Counted from the stretch's first letter, positions 1-10,877 are shown. The stretch is 64,000 bases of DNA from Lachnospiraceae bacterium (GCA_024684085.1 JAIKXM010000039.1:62001-126000), one strand, 5' to 3'. Notes: a model not told the origin generated them from the sequence alone. A program made the numbers and translations.

Positions 1-1231
1 TATGCTTATTTATCTCAAGTCCTTCTGTTGTAGAAGATATAAGAGGATTGGGGCTTGTACCCAAAGACATTATAACCGTATCTACATCAATAATGAACTC
101 TGAACCGGGAATCTCAACCGGACGTCTTCTTCCGGAAGCATCAGGCTCGCCGAGTTCCATTCTGATACACTTGATTCCGTTAACCCAACCGTTGTCATCT
201 GAGAGGATCTCAACAGGGTTGGTAAGGAGATCAAATATAATTCCTTCTTCTTTTGCATGATGTACTTCTTCTACTCTGGCAGGTAACTCTTCTTCGCTAC
301 GTCTGTAGATGATATGTACTTCACTGCCAAGTCTGAGAGCAGTTCTTGCAGCATCCATTGCTACGTTACCACCACCAACTACGGCTACCTTCTTGCCGAT
401 CTTAACAGGAGTAGCACTCTCCGGATCAAAAGCCTTCATAAGATTGCTTCTTGTAAGGTACTCATTGGCTGAGAATACACCGTTGGCAGTCTCACCGGGA
501 ATACCCATGAACTTGGGAAGACCTGCACCCGAACCGATGAAGATTGCCTCGAATCCTTCTTCAGCAAGCTCATCTATAGTAACCGATTTACCTATGATAA
601 CATTAGTCTCGATCTTAACACCGAGAGACTTAACGTTCTCGATCTCTTTCTTAACGACCTTCTCCTTGGGAAGACGAAACTCCGGAATACCGTATACAAG
701 AACACCGCCTGCCTCATGAAGTGCCTCAAAGATGGTAACATCATATCCCATCTTGGCAAGATCGCCGGCACATGTAAGACCTGCAGGACCTGAACCGATA
801 ACCGCAACCTTCTGACCCTTCTTCTCAGCAGAAGAAACAGGCTTGATATTATTCTCTGAAGCCCAGTCAGCTACGAATCTCTCAAGCTTACCTATACTTA
901 CAGGCTCACCCTTGATACCTCTGATACACTTACCCTCACACTGGCTCTCCTGAGGACACACACGACCACAGACAGCAGGTAAAGCACTTGATTCAGAAAT
1001 GATCTCATATGCTTTTTCAAAATCACCGTTCTTAACCTGCTCTACGAAGCCGGGAATATTGATCGATACGGGACATCCCTGTACACACTGGGGCTTATTC
1101 TTACAATTGATACATCTTGAAGCCTCTTCCATAGCTTCTTCTTTGTTATATCCAAGGCACACCTCTTCAAAATTGGTGGCTCTAACGCTTGCATCCTGTT
1201 CACGTACAGGAACCTTCTTAAGTACGTCCAT
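1..1231 (-). CDS. nfnB: NADPH-dependent glutamate synthase small-subunit-like protein; probable NfnB (partial, 3' end outside window)
   Basis: This is the N-terminal 410 residues of a GltD/NfnB-type flavoprotein; its C-terminus lies beyond base 1. Two cysteine clusters are visible (C40, C43, C49, C53 and C88, C92, C98, C102), which in this family bind two [4Fe-4S] clusters. An FAD-binding GSGPAG follows at 146-151, then a second Rossmann motif with GGGNVAMD for NADPH. The ATG at 1231 has an AAAGGAG site just upstream. The next gene upstream, 33 bp away, encodes the partner nfnA, so I favour the electron-bifurcating NADH-dependent ferredoxin:NADP+ oxidoreductase over glutamate synthase. In that complex the large subunit carries the bifurcating FAD and the NADP(H) site. 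The same fold also occurs in GltD and in sulfide dehydrogenase subunits; assignment rests on the pairing. Confidence 0.85.
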   Translation of the reverse strand, partial: MDVLKKVPVREQDASVRATNFEEVCLGYNKEEAMEEASRCINCKNKPQCVQGCPVSINIPGFVEQVKNGDFEKAYEIISESSALPAVCGRVCPQESQCEGKCIRGIKGEPVSIGKLERFVADWASENNIKPVSSAEKKGQKVAVIGSGPAGLTCAGDLAKMGYDVTIFEALHEAGGVLVYGIPEFRLPKEKVVKKEIENVKSLGVKIETNVIIGKSVTIDELAEEGFEAIFIGSGAGLPKFMGIPGETANGVFSANEYLTRSNLMKAFDPESATPVKIGKKVAVVGGGNVAMDAARTALRLGSEVHIIYRRSEEELPARVEEVHHAKEEGIIFDLLTNPVEILSDDNGWVNGIKCIRMELGEPDASGRRRPVEIPGSEFIIDVDTVIMSLGTSPNPLISSTTEGLEINKH

Positions 1232-1264
1232 AAATCTATATTAACTCCTTTCGCGATCCTCTTA

Positions 1265-2143
1265 TCATTGACAATTGCCGCATCCGCCGTGATGAGTATC
1301 ACCCTCGGTTGCCTTGAGCATAAGTCTGCCCTCTTCTGTCTTATATAACTGCTGTCTCTTCATTGCTCCGTCCCAGTCAACGAGATGACCGTCAAATTCG
1401 GGACCGTCAACGCATGCGAACTTAACTTCATCACCGACAACCACACGACATGCGCCACACATACCTGTACCGTCAACCATAATGGGATTCATGCTGACTA
1501 CTGTCGGAATCTCAAGAGTCTTGGTAAGCTTGGCTACGAACTTCATCATGATCATGGGTCCGATCGCTATACATACATCATACTTATTGCCTTCAGCAAC
1601 AAGATCTTCTATAACCTTGGTAACCATACCGCTTCTGCCGTATGAACCGTCATCAGTTGTGATATACAGATTACCGGCCACCTTCTCCATCTCTTCGGTA
1701 AGGATGAGCAGATCCTTGGTCTTGGAACCAATAATAACATCAGCATCAACGCCCTGTTCCTTAAGCCACTTAACCTGAGGATAAACGGGAGCAGTACCGA
1801 CACCACCTGCAACGAAGAGGATCTTCTTATTCTTCAGAGACTCTACAGACTCATCGCATAACTCAGATGCACGTCCCAAAGGTCCTACAACATCATTGAA
1901 GGAATCTCCGGTCTTAAGTCCGGCCATAAGCTTGGTGCTTCCGCCCACTATCTGAAACACTATCGTTACCGTCTCGGCCTCTCTGTCATAATCGCAGATC
2001 GTAAGAGGGATCCTCTCACTGTCGGCATCTGTTCTTACTATAAGGAATTGGCCCGGCATACATTTCTTGGCTACTCTTGGAGCATGAACAACCATCTTGT
2101 AGATATTGGTCGTAAGCTCGGTTGCTTCAATAATCTTATACAT
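1265..2143 (-). CDS. nfnA: NfnA: ferredoxin-NADP+ oxidoreductase small subunit (FAD/[2Fe-2S])
   Basis: A 292-residue FNR-like flavoprotein. The FAD-binding RIPLTICDYD lies at 44-53 and the nucleotide-binding GGVGTAP at 113-119. A C-terminal [2Fe-2S] site has D224, C229, C232 and C244, the Asp/Cys3 ligation known for NfnA; related PyrK proteins use four cysteines. It ends in a Cys-rich tail (GGCGNCQ). Length matches NfnA/SudB-type subunits (about 280-290). Together with nfnB it should couple NADH and reduced ferredoxin to NADP+ reduction in the cytosol, supplying NADPH to steps such as the isocitrate dehydrogenase and biosynthetic enzymes in this window. ATG at 2143 is preceded by AAGGAG. A dihydroorotate dehydrogenase electron-transfer subunit is the alternative, but no pyrD is adjacent. 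Confidence 0.85.
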   Translation of the reverse strand: MYKIIEATELTTNIYKMVVHAPRVAKKCMPGQFLIVRTDADSERIPLTICDYDREAETVTIVFQIVGGSTKLMAGLKTGDSFNDVVGPLGRASELCDESVESLKNKKILFVAGGVGTAPVYPQVKWLKEQGVDADVIIGSKTKDLLILTEEMEKVAGNLYITTDDGSYGRSGMVTKVIEDLVAEGNKYDVCIAIGPMIMMKFVAKLTKTLEIPTVVSMNPIMVDGTGMCGACRVVVGDEVKFACVDGPEFDGHLVDWDGAMKRQQLYKTEEGRLMLKATEGDTHHGGCGNCQ

Positions 2144-2175
2144 ACTAACTCTCCTTCAAAAATGCATTTCTCTAA

Positions 2176-2204
2176 ATTTTAATATAATCTATTATATTTA
2201 TCAA
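2176..2204 (-). promoter_or_regulatory. Putative sigma-A promoter of nfnAB
   Basis: On the minus strand TTGATA (2204-2199) is followed after 17 bp by TAAAAT (2181-2176), in an AT-rich 177-bp gap upstream of nfnA. This predicts a leader of about 25 nt. A second TATAAT-like box overlaps it (2196-2191), so the exact -10 is uncertain. Read from sequence only. Confidence 0.4.
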
Positions 2205-2320
2205 GAATTTTATAGAACGAAAAAGCCTTATTCTATAATAAACATACTGTTTGTACGCATTAACTCGCACCTGCATAATATCAATACTCTGTGAAATGTA
2301 AGTATCAGATTGCAGGTCTC

Positions 2321-3805
2321 TTACATTAATGTCAGCGTATAACTGCCATCAGCGGCCTTCACGATCTTATATACATCACCGTTCCGATAATCCACACCGA
2401 AGATATTACCCGTCATATCCTTGGAGATCGAAGTGGTCTGGTAATACTCGTTATAGCAATACAGCGGTATGCCGTTGATACCTCTCACATCCATATACAG
2501 GTAGATATATTTGCCCGGATAATTCTTAAGCGTTCCGGTCTCATCGAGGATATATTCGATACTGATAAGCTTATTGATCAGTATATTACAGCCATCTTCT
2601 GTAGATATTGCAACATTAAGTCTGATGTCGTAAGTCCGATCTATGATCTCACTGCTATTGCCATTCTCATCGATCGCAACGAACCTGTAATCAGATCGCC
2701 CCTCCTGAATATCAATGGGCTCACCGTATATATTGGATCTCTCATCAGGTTCACTTCCGTCAACAGTATAATATACTGTACACTCATTAGGTATGATCAC
2801 TCTTAACTGCTGAGGCTCATAATAAGAACCCGACTCAAGCGAGATCATCGGTGCCTCCGGAGAATCATCTTCGATCGTAAGCTTAACATTCACATCCTCG
2901 GAAAACACCCCGAACTCATTGACGAATACAGCCCTTACCTCGTACTCACCCTTCTTAAGGACTATCGGGGACTTATATTCCTCCGATGACTCGACAGGTA
3001 ATGTTCCATCAAGTGTGTAATATATCTTACCAACTCCGGTATCCTTGATCTCAAGTTCTACCATCTTATCATACTTACCCGAATCATAATTAAAAGTGGG
3101 TGGTAATGAAAGATATTCGTTATATTCATTACGTACAACATCATCAGCGTATTCAAGAAGCAATTCATTAACTGCCTGATATTGTGACTCATTCACCAGG
3201 AGATCAACCGCATGAGCGAATATCTCTTCATTCTCGTTATCAAGAATAAGGTAACGCTTATAAGTAGTGACCGCCATCGATGTATCGCCCAAGGCTGTAT
3301 AGGCATTGGCAAGACCGATATAAGGCTGAACTTCGTCATTTTTTAAGAAAATTGACTTCTCATAACAGACGGCAGCCTCTCTGTAGTCACCGGCATCAAA
3401 GAGTCTGTCGGCCTTGGACAACTGATGCGTCCACGAATTACTGATAGCCAGCAGGTATACGATTATTATCAAAGCCAGAAGACTTAAGACTGCACCCACG
3501 CGGATTGCAAGATGAACCCATTTCTTATGAACCGAACCGGGCTCTGTACTATCGATACCCTCAGGAAGGTTGCCACTGTCTTTGGTAAGAAGATCTTTAG
3601 TTAAGATCTTCTTGGCTCCTGCCTTAACTTCGCCGATCTCATCCGACATATCCTTAGTCTCCCCGAAGGATATACCGGCCAGATGTTTCTCAATATCCGT
3701 CTCGATCTCCGCTTCAAAAACAGGTACGATCTGTATCTCTTCGCCGCATTTATCGCAATAGAGAAGCCCTTCCGGAATCTCATTATTACATTTTGGACAA
3801 ATCAT
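2321..3805 (-). CDS. Zinc-ribbon, TPR and chitobiase-C-like repeat membrane protein
   Basis: A 494-residue protein of unknown function. It begins with a zinc ribbon (CPKCNNEI and CDKCGEEI, residues 3-24). An acidic linker leads to one membrane helix around 97-120. Next come TPR-like helices (about 130-205; 'PYIGLANAYTALGDTSMAVTTYKRYL' region). Then two copies of the chitobiase/hexosaminidase C-terminal type domain follow, each with a YYT(L/V)DG motif. The last 100 residues are a beta-rich domain without recognisable motifs. The topology suggests a cytosolic zinc ribbon and external beta domains. Such zinc-ribbon-headed single-pass proteins are common in Lachnospiraceae; none has a role I can name. 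The gene ends 177 bp before nfnA and starts 13 bp after the fhs stop, so it could be co-transcribed with fhs. Confidence 0.75.
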   Translation of the reverse strand: MICPKCNNEIPEGLLYCDKCGEEIQIVPVFEAEIETDIEKHLAGISFGETKDMSDEIGEVKAGAKKILTKDLLTKDSGNLPEGIDSTEPGSVHKKWVHLAIRVGAVLSLLALIIIVYLLAISNSWTHQLSKADRLFDAGDYREAAVCYEKSIFLKNDEVQPYIGLANAYTALGDTSMAVTTYKRYLILDNENEEIFAHAVDLLVNESQYQAVNELLLEYADDVVRNEYNEYLSLPPTFNYDSGKYDKMVELEIKDTGVGKIYYTLDGTLPVESSEEYKSPIVLKKGEYEVRAVFVNEFGVFSEDVNVKLTIEDDSPEAPMISLESGSYYEPQQLRVIIPNECTVYYTVDGSEPDERSNIYGEPIDIQEGRSDYRFVAIDENGNSSEIIDRTYDIRLNVAISTEDGCNILINKLISIEYILDETGTLKNYPGKYIYLYMDVRGINGIPLYCYNEYYQTTSISKDMTGNIFGVDYRNGDVYKIVKAADGSYTLTLM

Positions 3806-3818
3806 ATCATTCCCCGAA

Positions 3819-5489
3819 TCAGAAAAGACCCGTTATCTTTCCGTTACTGTCAACATCGATACTAAGCGCTGCAGGCTTCTTGGGTAATCCGGGCATGGTC
3901 ATTATATCTCCCGTTATGGCTACCACGAAACCGGCGCCTGCCGATACATATATCTCTCTGATAGAGATCTTGAAATTCTTCGGACGACCAAGCTTCGCAG
4001 CATCATCCGAAAGCGAATACTGAGTCTTGGCCATACATATGGGAAGATTGTCAAAACCAAGATCACTGATCTTCTGAAGCTGTTTCTTAGCTGTTGAAGA
4101 ATACTCAACACCGTCTGCTCCATAGATAGAAGTTGCGATCTTCTCTATCTTCTCACTTATCTTAAGATCATCTTCATAGAGGAATCTGAAGTCTGATGTA
4201 TTATTATCAATGGCTTCGATCACCTTATTGGCAAGTTCGATACCGCCTTCGCCGCCTTCGCCCCAGACATTGGCAAGTGCGAATCCCGTACCCTTCTCTT
4301 CGCAGAAAGATCTGATGAAACCGATCTCTTCTTCCGTATCGGTTACAAACTGATTAAGGGCAACAACAACAGGTAAGCCGTATCCCAGAAGATTCTCAAC
4401 ATGCTTCTCCAGATTACAGATTCCCTTCTTAAGCGCCTCAAGATCCGGGTTGGATAATTCAGCCTTTGGAACACCGCCGTTATACTTCAATGCTCTGACG
4501 GTTGCAACTATAACAACCGCATCGGGCTTCAATCCGCTAAGACGACACTTAATATCAAGGAACTTCTCAGCTCCGAGATCTGCACCGAAGCCTGCTTCGG
4601 TAATACAATAATCAGCCATCTTAAGAGCCGCTTTTGTTGCTCTTACCGAATTGCATCCATGAGCGATATTGGCAAAAGGTCCACCGTGAACGATAGCCGG
4701 AGTATGCTCGAGAGTCTGGATCATATTAGGCTTAATGGCGTCCTTCAGAAGAGCTGCCATAGCGCCGACTGCTCCTATCTGACCTGCTGTAACAGGATTG
4801 CCGTCAAGATCATAAGCAACTATGATACGTGACAGGCGAGCCTTAAGATCTTTCATATTCTCAGCAAGACAGAAAATAGCCATTATCTCAGAAGCAACAG
4901 AGATAACAAAATGATCTTCTCTTACGAATCCATCAGTCTTATTGCCAAGTCCTACAACAACATTACGAAGAACTCTGTCATTCATATCAAGACATCTCTT
5001 CCATGTGATCTGTCTTGAATCTATTCTAAGCTCATTGCCCTGCTGGATATGATTATCGATCATTGCAGCGAGCAGATTATTGGCAGAAGTTATTGCATGA
5101 AAATCGCCTGTAAAATGGAGGTTCAGATCTTCCATGGGAACGACCTGGCTCATACCACCGCCTGCGGCTCCGCCTTTAACACCAAAGCACGGTCCGAGGG
5201 AGGGCTCTCTTAAAGCGATCACAGCTTTTTTACCTATGCGGTTAAATGCCTGTCCCAATCCGACAGTAACTGTTGTCTTTCCTTCACCGGCAGGTGTGGG
5301 ATTGATGGCTGTTACAAGTACAAGCTTACCGTTCGGATTGCTCTTGATACGATCAAGATATTCATCCGATAACTTAGCTTTGTATTTGCCGTATAATTCA
5401 AGATCGTCTCTGTCTGCGCCTACAAGTGCGGCAATATCTTCGATCGGGTATAACTTCGCTTCCTGTGCTATCTCAATATCACTTTTCAT
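3819..5489 (-). CDS. fhs: Formate--tetrahydrofolate ligase
   Basis: ATP-dependent formyl-THF synthetase (formate + THF + ATP to 10-formyl-THF), a cytosolic one-carbon enzyme supplying purine and fMet-tRNA synthesis and, in acetogens, the methyl branch of Wood-Ljungdahl. The ATP-binding TPAGEGKTT is at 65-73. The conserved EPSLGPCFG and FTGDFHA blocks follow, and it ends [14 protein letters not shown]. At 556 residues it matches the family. I chose the ATG at 5489 rather than one 18 codons upstream because GGAAGGAG lies directly before it and the longer form would run into ftsK. No other Wood-Ljungdahl genes are in the window, so a general folate role is the safer reading. Confidence 0.96.
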   Translation of the reverse strand: MKSDIEIAQEAKLYPIEDIAALVGADRDDLELYGKYKAKLSDEYLDRIKSNPNGKLVLVTAINPTPAGEGKTTVTVGLGQAFNRIGKKAVIALREPSLGPCFGVKGGAAGGGMSQVVPMEDLNLHFTGDFHAITSANNLLAAMIDNHIQQGNELRIDSRQITWKRCLDMNDRVLRNVVVGLGNKTDGFVREDHFVISVASEIMAIFCLAENMKDLKARLSRIIVAYDLDGNPVTAGQIGAVGAMAALLKDAIKPNMIQTLEHTPAIVHGGPFANIAHGCNSVRATKAALKMADYCITEAGFGADLGAEKFLDIKCRLSGLKPDAVVIVATVRALKYNGGVPKAELSNPDLEALKKGICNLEKHVENLLGYGLPVVVALNQFVTDTEEEIGFIRSFCEEKGTGFALANVWGEGGEGGIELANKVIEAIDNNTSDFRFLYEDDLKISEKIEKIATSIYGADGVEYSSTAKKQLQKISDLGFDNLPICMAKTQYSLSDDAAKLGRPKNFKISIREIYVSAGAGFVVAITGDIMTMPGLPKKPAALSIDVDSNGKITGLF

Positions 5490-5517
5490 GTAAGTAATCT
5501 CCTTCCCTTTAATCGGT

Positions 5518-8259
5518 TCATATAGCAAGTTCGTCAAATTCATCCATGGACATCTGAATGAGTCTCGGCTTTGTTCCCTGCTCCTCGCTTACCACTCCAA
5601 GTTCACAGAGCTGATCCATTATACGTGCCGCTCTGTTAAATCCAATCTTGAACTTCCTCTGAAGAGCACCGATCGAAGCCTTCTCACTCTCAATAATGAA
5701 TCTTCCGGCAAGTCTGATAAGATCATCATACTCACTGTCACCTGATGAGCTTCCACCGGTACTGCTTCCGCTTCCTGCGGAATTAATGGCATTGAGTGCC
5801 TTTTCGATCTCTTCACTGCCTAAGTCTCCAAGATCCTGACTCTTAAGGAAGTCTACGACATTGGATACTTCCGCATCGGATATGAAAGCACCCTGTATTC
5901 TTGCAGGCTTTGAATATCCCTGAGGATAGAATAACATATCACCGCGTCCCAAGAGCTTCTCGGCACCTCCGGTATCAAGAATGGTCCTCGAATCTATCGC
6001 ACTTGATACTGCAAAAGCAACCCTGCTTGGCATATTGGCCTTGATAAGACCTGTGATAACATCCACCGAAGGTCTCTGAGTCGCGATAACAAGATGGATA
6101 CCGCAGGCTCTCGCAAGCTGTGCGATCCTGCATATAGACTCTTCTACTTCTTTCGCTGCTACCATCATAAGATCCGCAAGCTCATCTACGATGATCACTA
6201 TCTGAGGAAGCTTCTCAACTGCGATCTTATTATATCCTTTAAGGTCTCTTACCTTGGCAGTTTCGAACTTCTTATATCTGTCCATCATCTCGGCGACGCC
6301 CCAGTTAAGAGCCGCAGCAGCCTTCTTTGGTTCCGTGACTACCGGAACCATAAGATGAGGGATGCCGTTATATACACTAAGCTCAACGACCTTGGGATCG
6401 ATCATTATGAGCTTAACTTCATCGGGCGAAGCCTTATACAGGATACTCATTATGATCGTATTGATACATACGGACTTACCCGAACCTGTCGCACCTGCGA
6501 TTAGCATATGAGGCATTTTGGCAATATCCGCTACAACAACATTACCGCTTATATCCTTACCGACCCCGAAGCAAAGCTTACTCTCGAAGTTAATAAATTC
6601 CTTGCTCTCAACAAGTTCTCTGAATCCTACAGCCGAACTCTCTTTATTTGGAACCTCGATTCCCACAGCCGACTTACCGGGAATAGGAGCTTCGATCCTG
6701 ACATCCGTTGCGGCAAGCGCAAGCTTGATATCATCAGATAACTGGGTTATCTTATTGACTCTGACACCGAGTTCCGGCTGAAGTTCGAAGCGCGTGACGC
6801 TGGGTCCCATGCTGATATCGGTCACTTTTGCCTTAACTCCAAAAGTCTCAAGCGTATTCTGAAGTACATTGGCAGTCTCGACCAGTTCTCCCTTAGATAC
6901 CGAGTTGTTATTGGTCTTGGTCTTATTGAGAAGCTTAACATCGGGAGCGATATACTTGTGAACTTTTTTCACAGGCTTCACTGAACGGGCTTCCTTGCTT
7001 AAGCCTATATTCTGTGTATTATAGACATCCGTCTGCTGCTCAGCGCCCTCTGTATTGAATCTTATCTGCGTCTGCTGCTCAGCGTCCTCTGTATTGGATC
7101 TTATCTGCGTCTGCTGCTCAGCGCCCTCTGTATTGAATCTTATCTGACCGTATTCATCGGTAGTATACTCAACCGACTCTTTTGCCGGAACGTTATCATA
7201 AGAGACAGACTGAGGTCTGGCGTTCATATCTTCACTGTCGGTATGTATCCTGATCTTAACCATATCCTCCATCTGCTCGTTGGATATGATCTTCTGCTCT
7301 TCTTTATGTACATCACCGACATCCGTGAGGATTATCTCATGCATGTCATCGCGGTGTTTCCTTGCCTTACCGTCATCGACCGTTGTCTCCAAAGCAACTC
7401 CGCTGGCTTTCTTATTGACTCTCTTCTTATCCTTCTTCTCTTCGTAAGAATCGGAAACAGGATTCAGGGTCGGATCGAAATTACCTCTGACCTTTTTCTT
7501 ACGTCTTGGCTGCTCTTCGACCTCTTCATCCCTTTCGGCATTCCTGCTCTCTATATACTCCTCATAAGATTCTCTGTATTCTCTGACACCCATCCTGGCA
7601 TCTTCATACTTATTCTGAGCAAAATCGCGGCCGCTTCTTAACGTATCAAGCAAAGATCTGCCCGTTATGACAAGTATACAGATCAGCAATATCAGAATAC
7701 TGATAAGTATTATTCCGGCCTTGCCTATATACTTACATCCCGCATAAGCGATACTTCCGGCTATCACACCGCCGCCCATCCTGTCTTCCGAACAGGAATT
7801 GTACAGATAACCGATCGAATAAGTTGACATTCCCTGAGTCACACCGCTTATCAGTTCGGCAAATATCGAGAATACAAGGAATATCAGCACGGAACAGAAT
7901 ATCCTGATCCTGGCGACTATATTATCCCTGTTGACTATCCCGAATACTATTATAAACGTAAAAAAGATCGGGCCTATGTACCACGGCCATCCGAAAACAC
8001 CGAAGAGGAATCCACCGATCACATTGCCGACTACACCGATCAATCCGAAATTACATAGAAACAGCAATAGTCCTGCAGCGACGCTGAGGATTATTGCCAA
8101 TTCGGTATTGATCATAGGTTCATAATCAACATTATTATTCTTTTTAGAGGAAGCTGTTGTCCTTTTATTACCGGAAGTCGTTGACCTACGACTTCCGGCA
8201 GAAGTACTCTTTTTTCTGTTGTTGGAATTACTACGCGAAGTATTCGCTCTTCCGGCCAT
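5518..8259 (-). CDS. ftsK: FtsK/SpoIIIE family DNA translocase
   Basis: A 913-residue translocase that moves chromosomal DNA through the division septum or into forespores. N-terminal membrane helices lie between about 52 and 200. A long charged linker (about 205-435) follows. Then come the FtsK alpha and motor domains, with Walker A GATGSGKS at 589-596 and Walker [14 protein letters not shown], and a C-terminal winged-helix gamma domain ([15 protein letters not shown]). The N-terminus is Ser/Thr/Asn/Lys-rich. The linker contains three 13-residue repeats (372-410), encoded by a 39-bp tandem array. The ATG at 8259 has GAGGTGA upstream. The gene starts 14 bp after the stop of the upstream membrane-protein gene and lies 28 bp before fhs, so it is probably operonic. 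FtsK versus SpoIIIE cannot be separated by sequence alone. Confidence 0.95.
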   Translation of the reverse strand: MAGRANTSRSNSNNRKKSTSAGSRRSTTSGNKRTTASSKKNNNVDYEPMINTELAIILSVAAGLLLFLCNFGLIGVVGNVIGGFLFGVFGWPWYIGPIFFTFIIVFGIVNRDNIVARIRIFCSVLIFLVFSIFAELISGVTQGMSTYSIGYLYNSCSEDRMGGGVIAGSIAYAGCKYIGKAGIILISILILLICILVITGRSLLDTLRSGRDFAQNKYEDARMGVREYRESYEEYIESRNAERDEEVEEQPRRKKKVRGNFDPTLNPVSDSYEEKKDKKRVNKKASGVALETTVDDGKARKHRDDMHEIILTDVGDVHKEEQKIISNEQMEDMVKIRIHTDSEDMNARPQSVSYDNVPAKESVEYTTDEYGQIRFNTEGAEQQTQIRSNTEDAEQQTQIRFNTEGAEQQTDVYNTQNIGLSKEARSVKPVKKVHKYIAPDVKLLNKTKTNNNSVSKGELVETANVLQNTLETFGVKAKVTDISMGPSVTRFELQPELGVRVNKITQLSDDIKLALAATDVRIEAPIPGKSAVGIEVPNKESSAVGFRELVESKEFINFESKLCFGVGKDISGNVVVADIAKMPHMLIAGATGSGKSVCINTIIMSILYKASPDEVKLIMIDPKVVELSVYNGIPHLMVPVVTEPKKAAAALNWGVAEMMDRYKKFETAKVRDLKGYNKIAVEKLPQIVIIVDELADLMMVAAKEVEESICRIAQLARACGIHLVIATQRPSVDVITGLIKANMPSRVAFAVSSAIDSRTILDTGGAEKLLGRGDMLFYPQGYSKPARIQGAFISDAEVSNVVDFLKSQDLGDLGSEEIEKALNAINSAGSGSSTGGSSSGDSEYDDLIRLAGRFIIESEKASIGALQRKFKIGFNRAARIMDQLCELGVVSEEQGTKPRLIQMSMDEFDELAI
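7031..7147. repeat. 39-bp tandem repeat (3 copies) within ftsK
   Basis: Units start at 7031, 7070 and 7109. The outer two are almost identical and the middle one differs at a few bases, changing two residues. The unit length preserves frame and encodes [17 protein letters not shown] 13-mers in the disordered linker, so copy number could vary without breaking the protein. Confidence 0.9.
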
Positions 8260-8273
8260 AATTCACCTCATGA

Positions 8274-10853
8274 TTATTCATAATCATAATTATAATCATC
8301 TTCGTCTACGTCGATATCATAATGGTTGATCCACTTATCAAGATCTTCAATATCGAAGTATTCATCTTTATTTCTCTGCTCAGTCTGCTTGTCAGCCTGT
8401 TCGGAATCCTTAACCTCTTCGGACTTATCGGAATTTGCCTTGGAAGCCTTCGACTTACCGAACTTTGGAAGGAAACCGCCCTTCTTCCTACCGGACTTAT
8501 TGGATTCGGCAGAAGGTGTTGTTTCATCAGCGACAGATGTCTCAGCATTGGATGTCTCTGTTTTATCCTCAAACTTTTTATTCTCTTCCTGTGTACTCAC
8601 TTCCTCAGAAGGCTTAGACTCACTGCTCTGATCATCAGCTTCTGCATTATCTTCTTTCTTGGAGATAATTGCAGTCTTATATTCTCCTCTGTAGTAATAA
8701 GGCATTATAGGCTTATATGTTGAAGGTTCTTCAGAAGACTCTTCCTTAGACACAGTTTCTTCAGTCGTTGGATCTGTAACAGCTTCGTCTCCGGCAGTTG
8801 AATCTGCGGCAACATTTTCACCGACAGTTGAATCTGCGGCAACATTTTCACCGACAGTTGAATCTGTATCAAGAGCTTCGTTAATAACAACGTCTCCGGC
8901 AAATGTTTCGTCAGCTACATTTGCTATCACATCTTCATCAACAACATCAGAAGCAACATCTCCGCTTACAACAGAAGGATTGACTGTTACTCCGGAAGTA
9001 TTATCGGATACCTTATCGACAACAGCATTATCGGATACCTTATCAGCGATCGGATTATCAACTGATGCCCACTCTTGATCTGTATCTGCATAAGCAGCGG
9101 TGTCACCCTCAGTATCGGCGACCTTACCAATGAATGAATCAAGCGACTCAGATACATAATCCCTGTTCCAGTTGACATCCATAAGATCATCATAATTGGA
9201 ACCTCTGAAGGATTCATTATCGCTCTGTGAATCAACTATATGAGAAGCGATGTAAGCATCAAGAGGCGATACCTCAGTCTTCGCTTCCTCTTCCGTGATC
9301 TTATCCAGATTACCGTTATCTGTAATTCCGTTACCGGTAGGTGTCAGATCATGGATCTCAAGATCATAATGCTTATTGTCATCCGGAAGCTCACCGAGTT
9401 CCTTATCTTTATTTGCAGCAAGGATGGAAGTAACATCCATTAAAGGAACTTCTTCTTCCCTGACCGAGATATCATCCCACTCACTGCTTCTGTGAGGATG
9501 ATCCGATACAGTCTGATCCGATCTGTCATCCTTAACAGGTTCAGGTACAGCAGATACGGAAGGCTGATCTGAATCATCATCCAGAATATTGCCAAAGGAA
9601 TCGGGAGAATTGATATCTCGTCTTCCTTCAACCATGGATATGAATATCAGTTTATGAATACCGGATGCCGTAAGGACTATAAGCATACAACCGGCAATTA
9701 TCATAGAATAATGAGCACCGACAACCGCATATCTGAACATCATTAAAACAGTTGCGGCAAGCACGATAACAAACTCATGTGCATTATCTTCTTCAGTCCT
9801 TAAGAAAGTGATCAGATATATAAATGCAAGCACAATAAGGGCTATCAGAGAGATATCACACATATTATCAAAGATATTAGTGTAATCCGTTCTTACCGTA
9901 AGCTTGGAATCTATCAGTCGTGAAACAAAGTAATCCATTGATTTATTGCCTCTCGGCTTATAATCAATGACATTGGGGATCAGGAATCCGACCCCGAAAG
10001 CAAGAAAGGCATTAACACAATCAATGAGTTTAACCTTGATCTCCGCATTGGAATCCGCAAATATCACGACCATGACCAGTATAAGAAGCACAAGCATCAT
10101 GGTATCGTATACGGATATAAGACCAAGAACAAGCGCGATCGGTATGATAGCCGCCTCACGTATATAATCTCTATCAATGATCTTCGAAAGCCATGATACA
10201 GCCCACAGCCCGATCATAAATAATGCAAAATGGAATATTATCTGTCCGGATACAGCACCTTCATTGAACATCATGGTAAAAAAAGCCATGCCCCAGAGTG
10301 ACAGACAGGCCTCAAAAGCACCGACCATACGCTTGATCGCAAAGAAGGCAAATGCAGCGCCTATACCCGAAAGGATCATCTGAAGAATATACACACTGAC
10401 AGCCTTATTGCCCACGATACTGCATACCAAAGACAATAAGGTACTGAACATATCCTGAGCATTGTAGTTGCTGACAAAACGCTGTCCCTTTCCGTTCACG
10501 AAAGATCTTGAGATCAGATCATTGATCTTAAGCGGATCAAAGACAACCCAATAGATCACTCGAGCCGCAACAAAAGCAACAGCTCCAATGATACTGCTGA
10601 CCATCCACAGTTTCTTACGATCCGATGACGTACTGAGTCCCTTTGTTTTTTTCAAAAGACTCTCAATAAGTATCATCAGCTCTATTGCGATAACAACGAC
10701 AAGAATTGCGACGATCGGAGTAAATCGGCTGTTGATGATATCCAGATTATTCAATTTTGAAATGAATGTGCAGAAATAAGATCCGATTAGTATCAGCACC
10801 AGAATGCCGAAACAGATTATACCGAATCCATTACGCTTAGCCCCCAATTGCAT
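8274..10853 (-). CDS. Polytopic membrane protein with long acidic low-complexity C-terminal tail (GT-C-like?)
   Basis: An 859-residue protein I cannot assign to a named family. The first 400 residues hold about eleven or twelve hydrophobic helices with a large loop after helix 3, reminiscent of GT-C glycosyltransferases or Wzy-like proteins; I see no diagnostic catalytic motif. The remaining roughly 450 residues are hydrophilic and strongly acidic. They include a tandem ten-residue repeat (STVGENVAAD) and VSDN repeats, then a short basic patch (KSGRKKGGFLPKFGKSKASK), and end in an Asp/Tyr-rich stretch. The tail is probably cytosolic and disordered. Its position immediately upstream of ftsK (14 bp) suggests a cell-envelope or division role, but this is inference. 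The ATG at 10853 follows a weak purine-rich site. Confidence 0.7.
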   Translation of the reverse strand: MQLGAKRNGFGIICFGILVLILIGSYFCTFISKLNNLDIINSRFTPIVAILVVVIAIELMILIESLLKKTKGLSTSSDRKKLWMVSSIIGAVAFVAARVIYWVVFDPLKINDLISRSFVNGKGQRFVSNYNAQDMFSTLLSLVCSIVGNKAVSVYILQMILSGIGAAFAFFAIKRMVGAFEACLSLWGMAFFTMMFNEGAVSGQIIFHFALFMIGLWAVSWLSKIIDRDYIREAAIIPIALVLGLISVYDTMMLVLLILVMVVIFADSNAEIKVKLIDCVNAFLAFGVGFLIPNVIDYKPRGNKSMDYFVSRLIDSKLTVRTDYTNIFDNMCDISLIALIVLAFIYLITFLRTEEDNAHEFVIVLAATVLMMFRYAVVGAHYSMIIAGCMLIVLTASGIHKLIFISMVEGRRDINSPDSFGNILDDDSDQPSVSAVPEPVKDDRSDQTVSDHPHRSSEWDDISVREEEVPLMDVTSILAANKDKELGELPDDNKHYDLEIHDLTPTGNGITDNGNLDKITEEEAKTEVSPLDAYIASHIVDSQSDNESFRGSNYDDLMDVNWNRDYVSESLDSFIGKVADTEGDTAAYADTDQEWASVDNPIADKVSDNAVVDKVSDNTSGVTVNPSVVSGDVASDVVDEDVIANVADETFAGDVVINEALDTDSTVGENVAADSTVGENVAADSTAGDEAVTDPTTEETVSKEESSEEPSTYKPIMPYYYRGEYKTAIISKKEDNAEADDQSSESKPSEEVSTQEENKKFEDKTETSNAETSVADETTPSAESNKSGRKKGGFLPKFGKSKASKANSDKSEEVKDSEQADKQTEQRNKDEYFDIEDLDKWINHYDIDVDEDDYNYDYE
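8791..8866. repeat. 30-bp tandem repeat in the acidic-tail gene
   Basis: Units begin at 8791, 8821 and (partial) 8851. They encode in-frame STVGENVAAD decapeptides. The second unit is nearly identical to the first, indicating recent slippage or recombination. Confidence 0.85.
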
Positions 10854-10877
10854 AATCCTACTCTCTTTTCCTTAACG

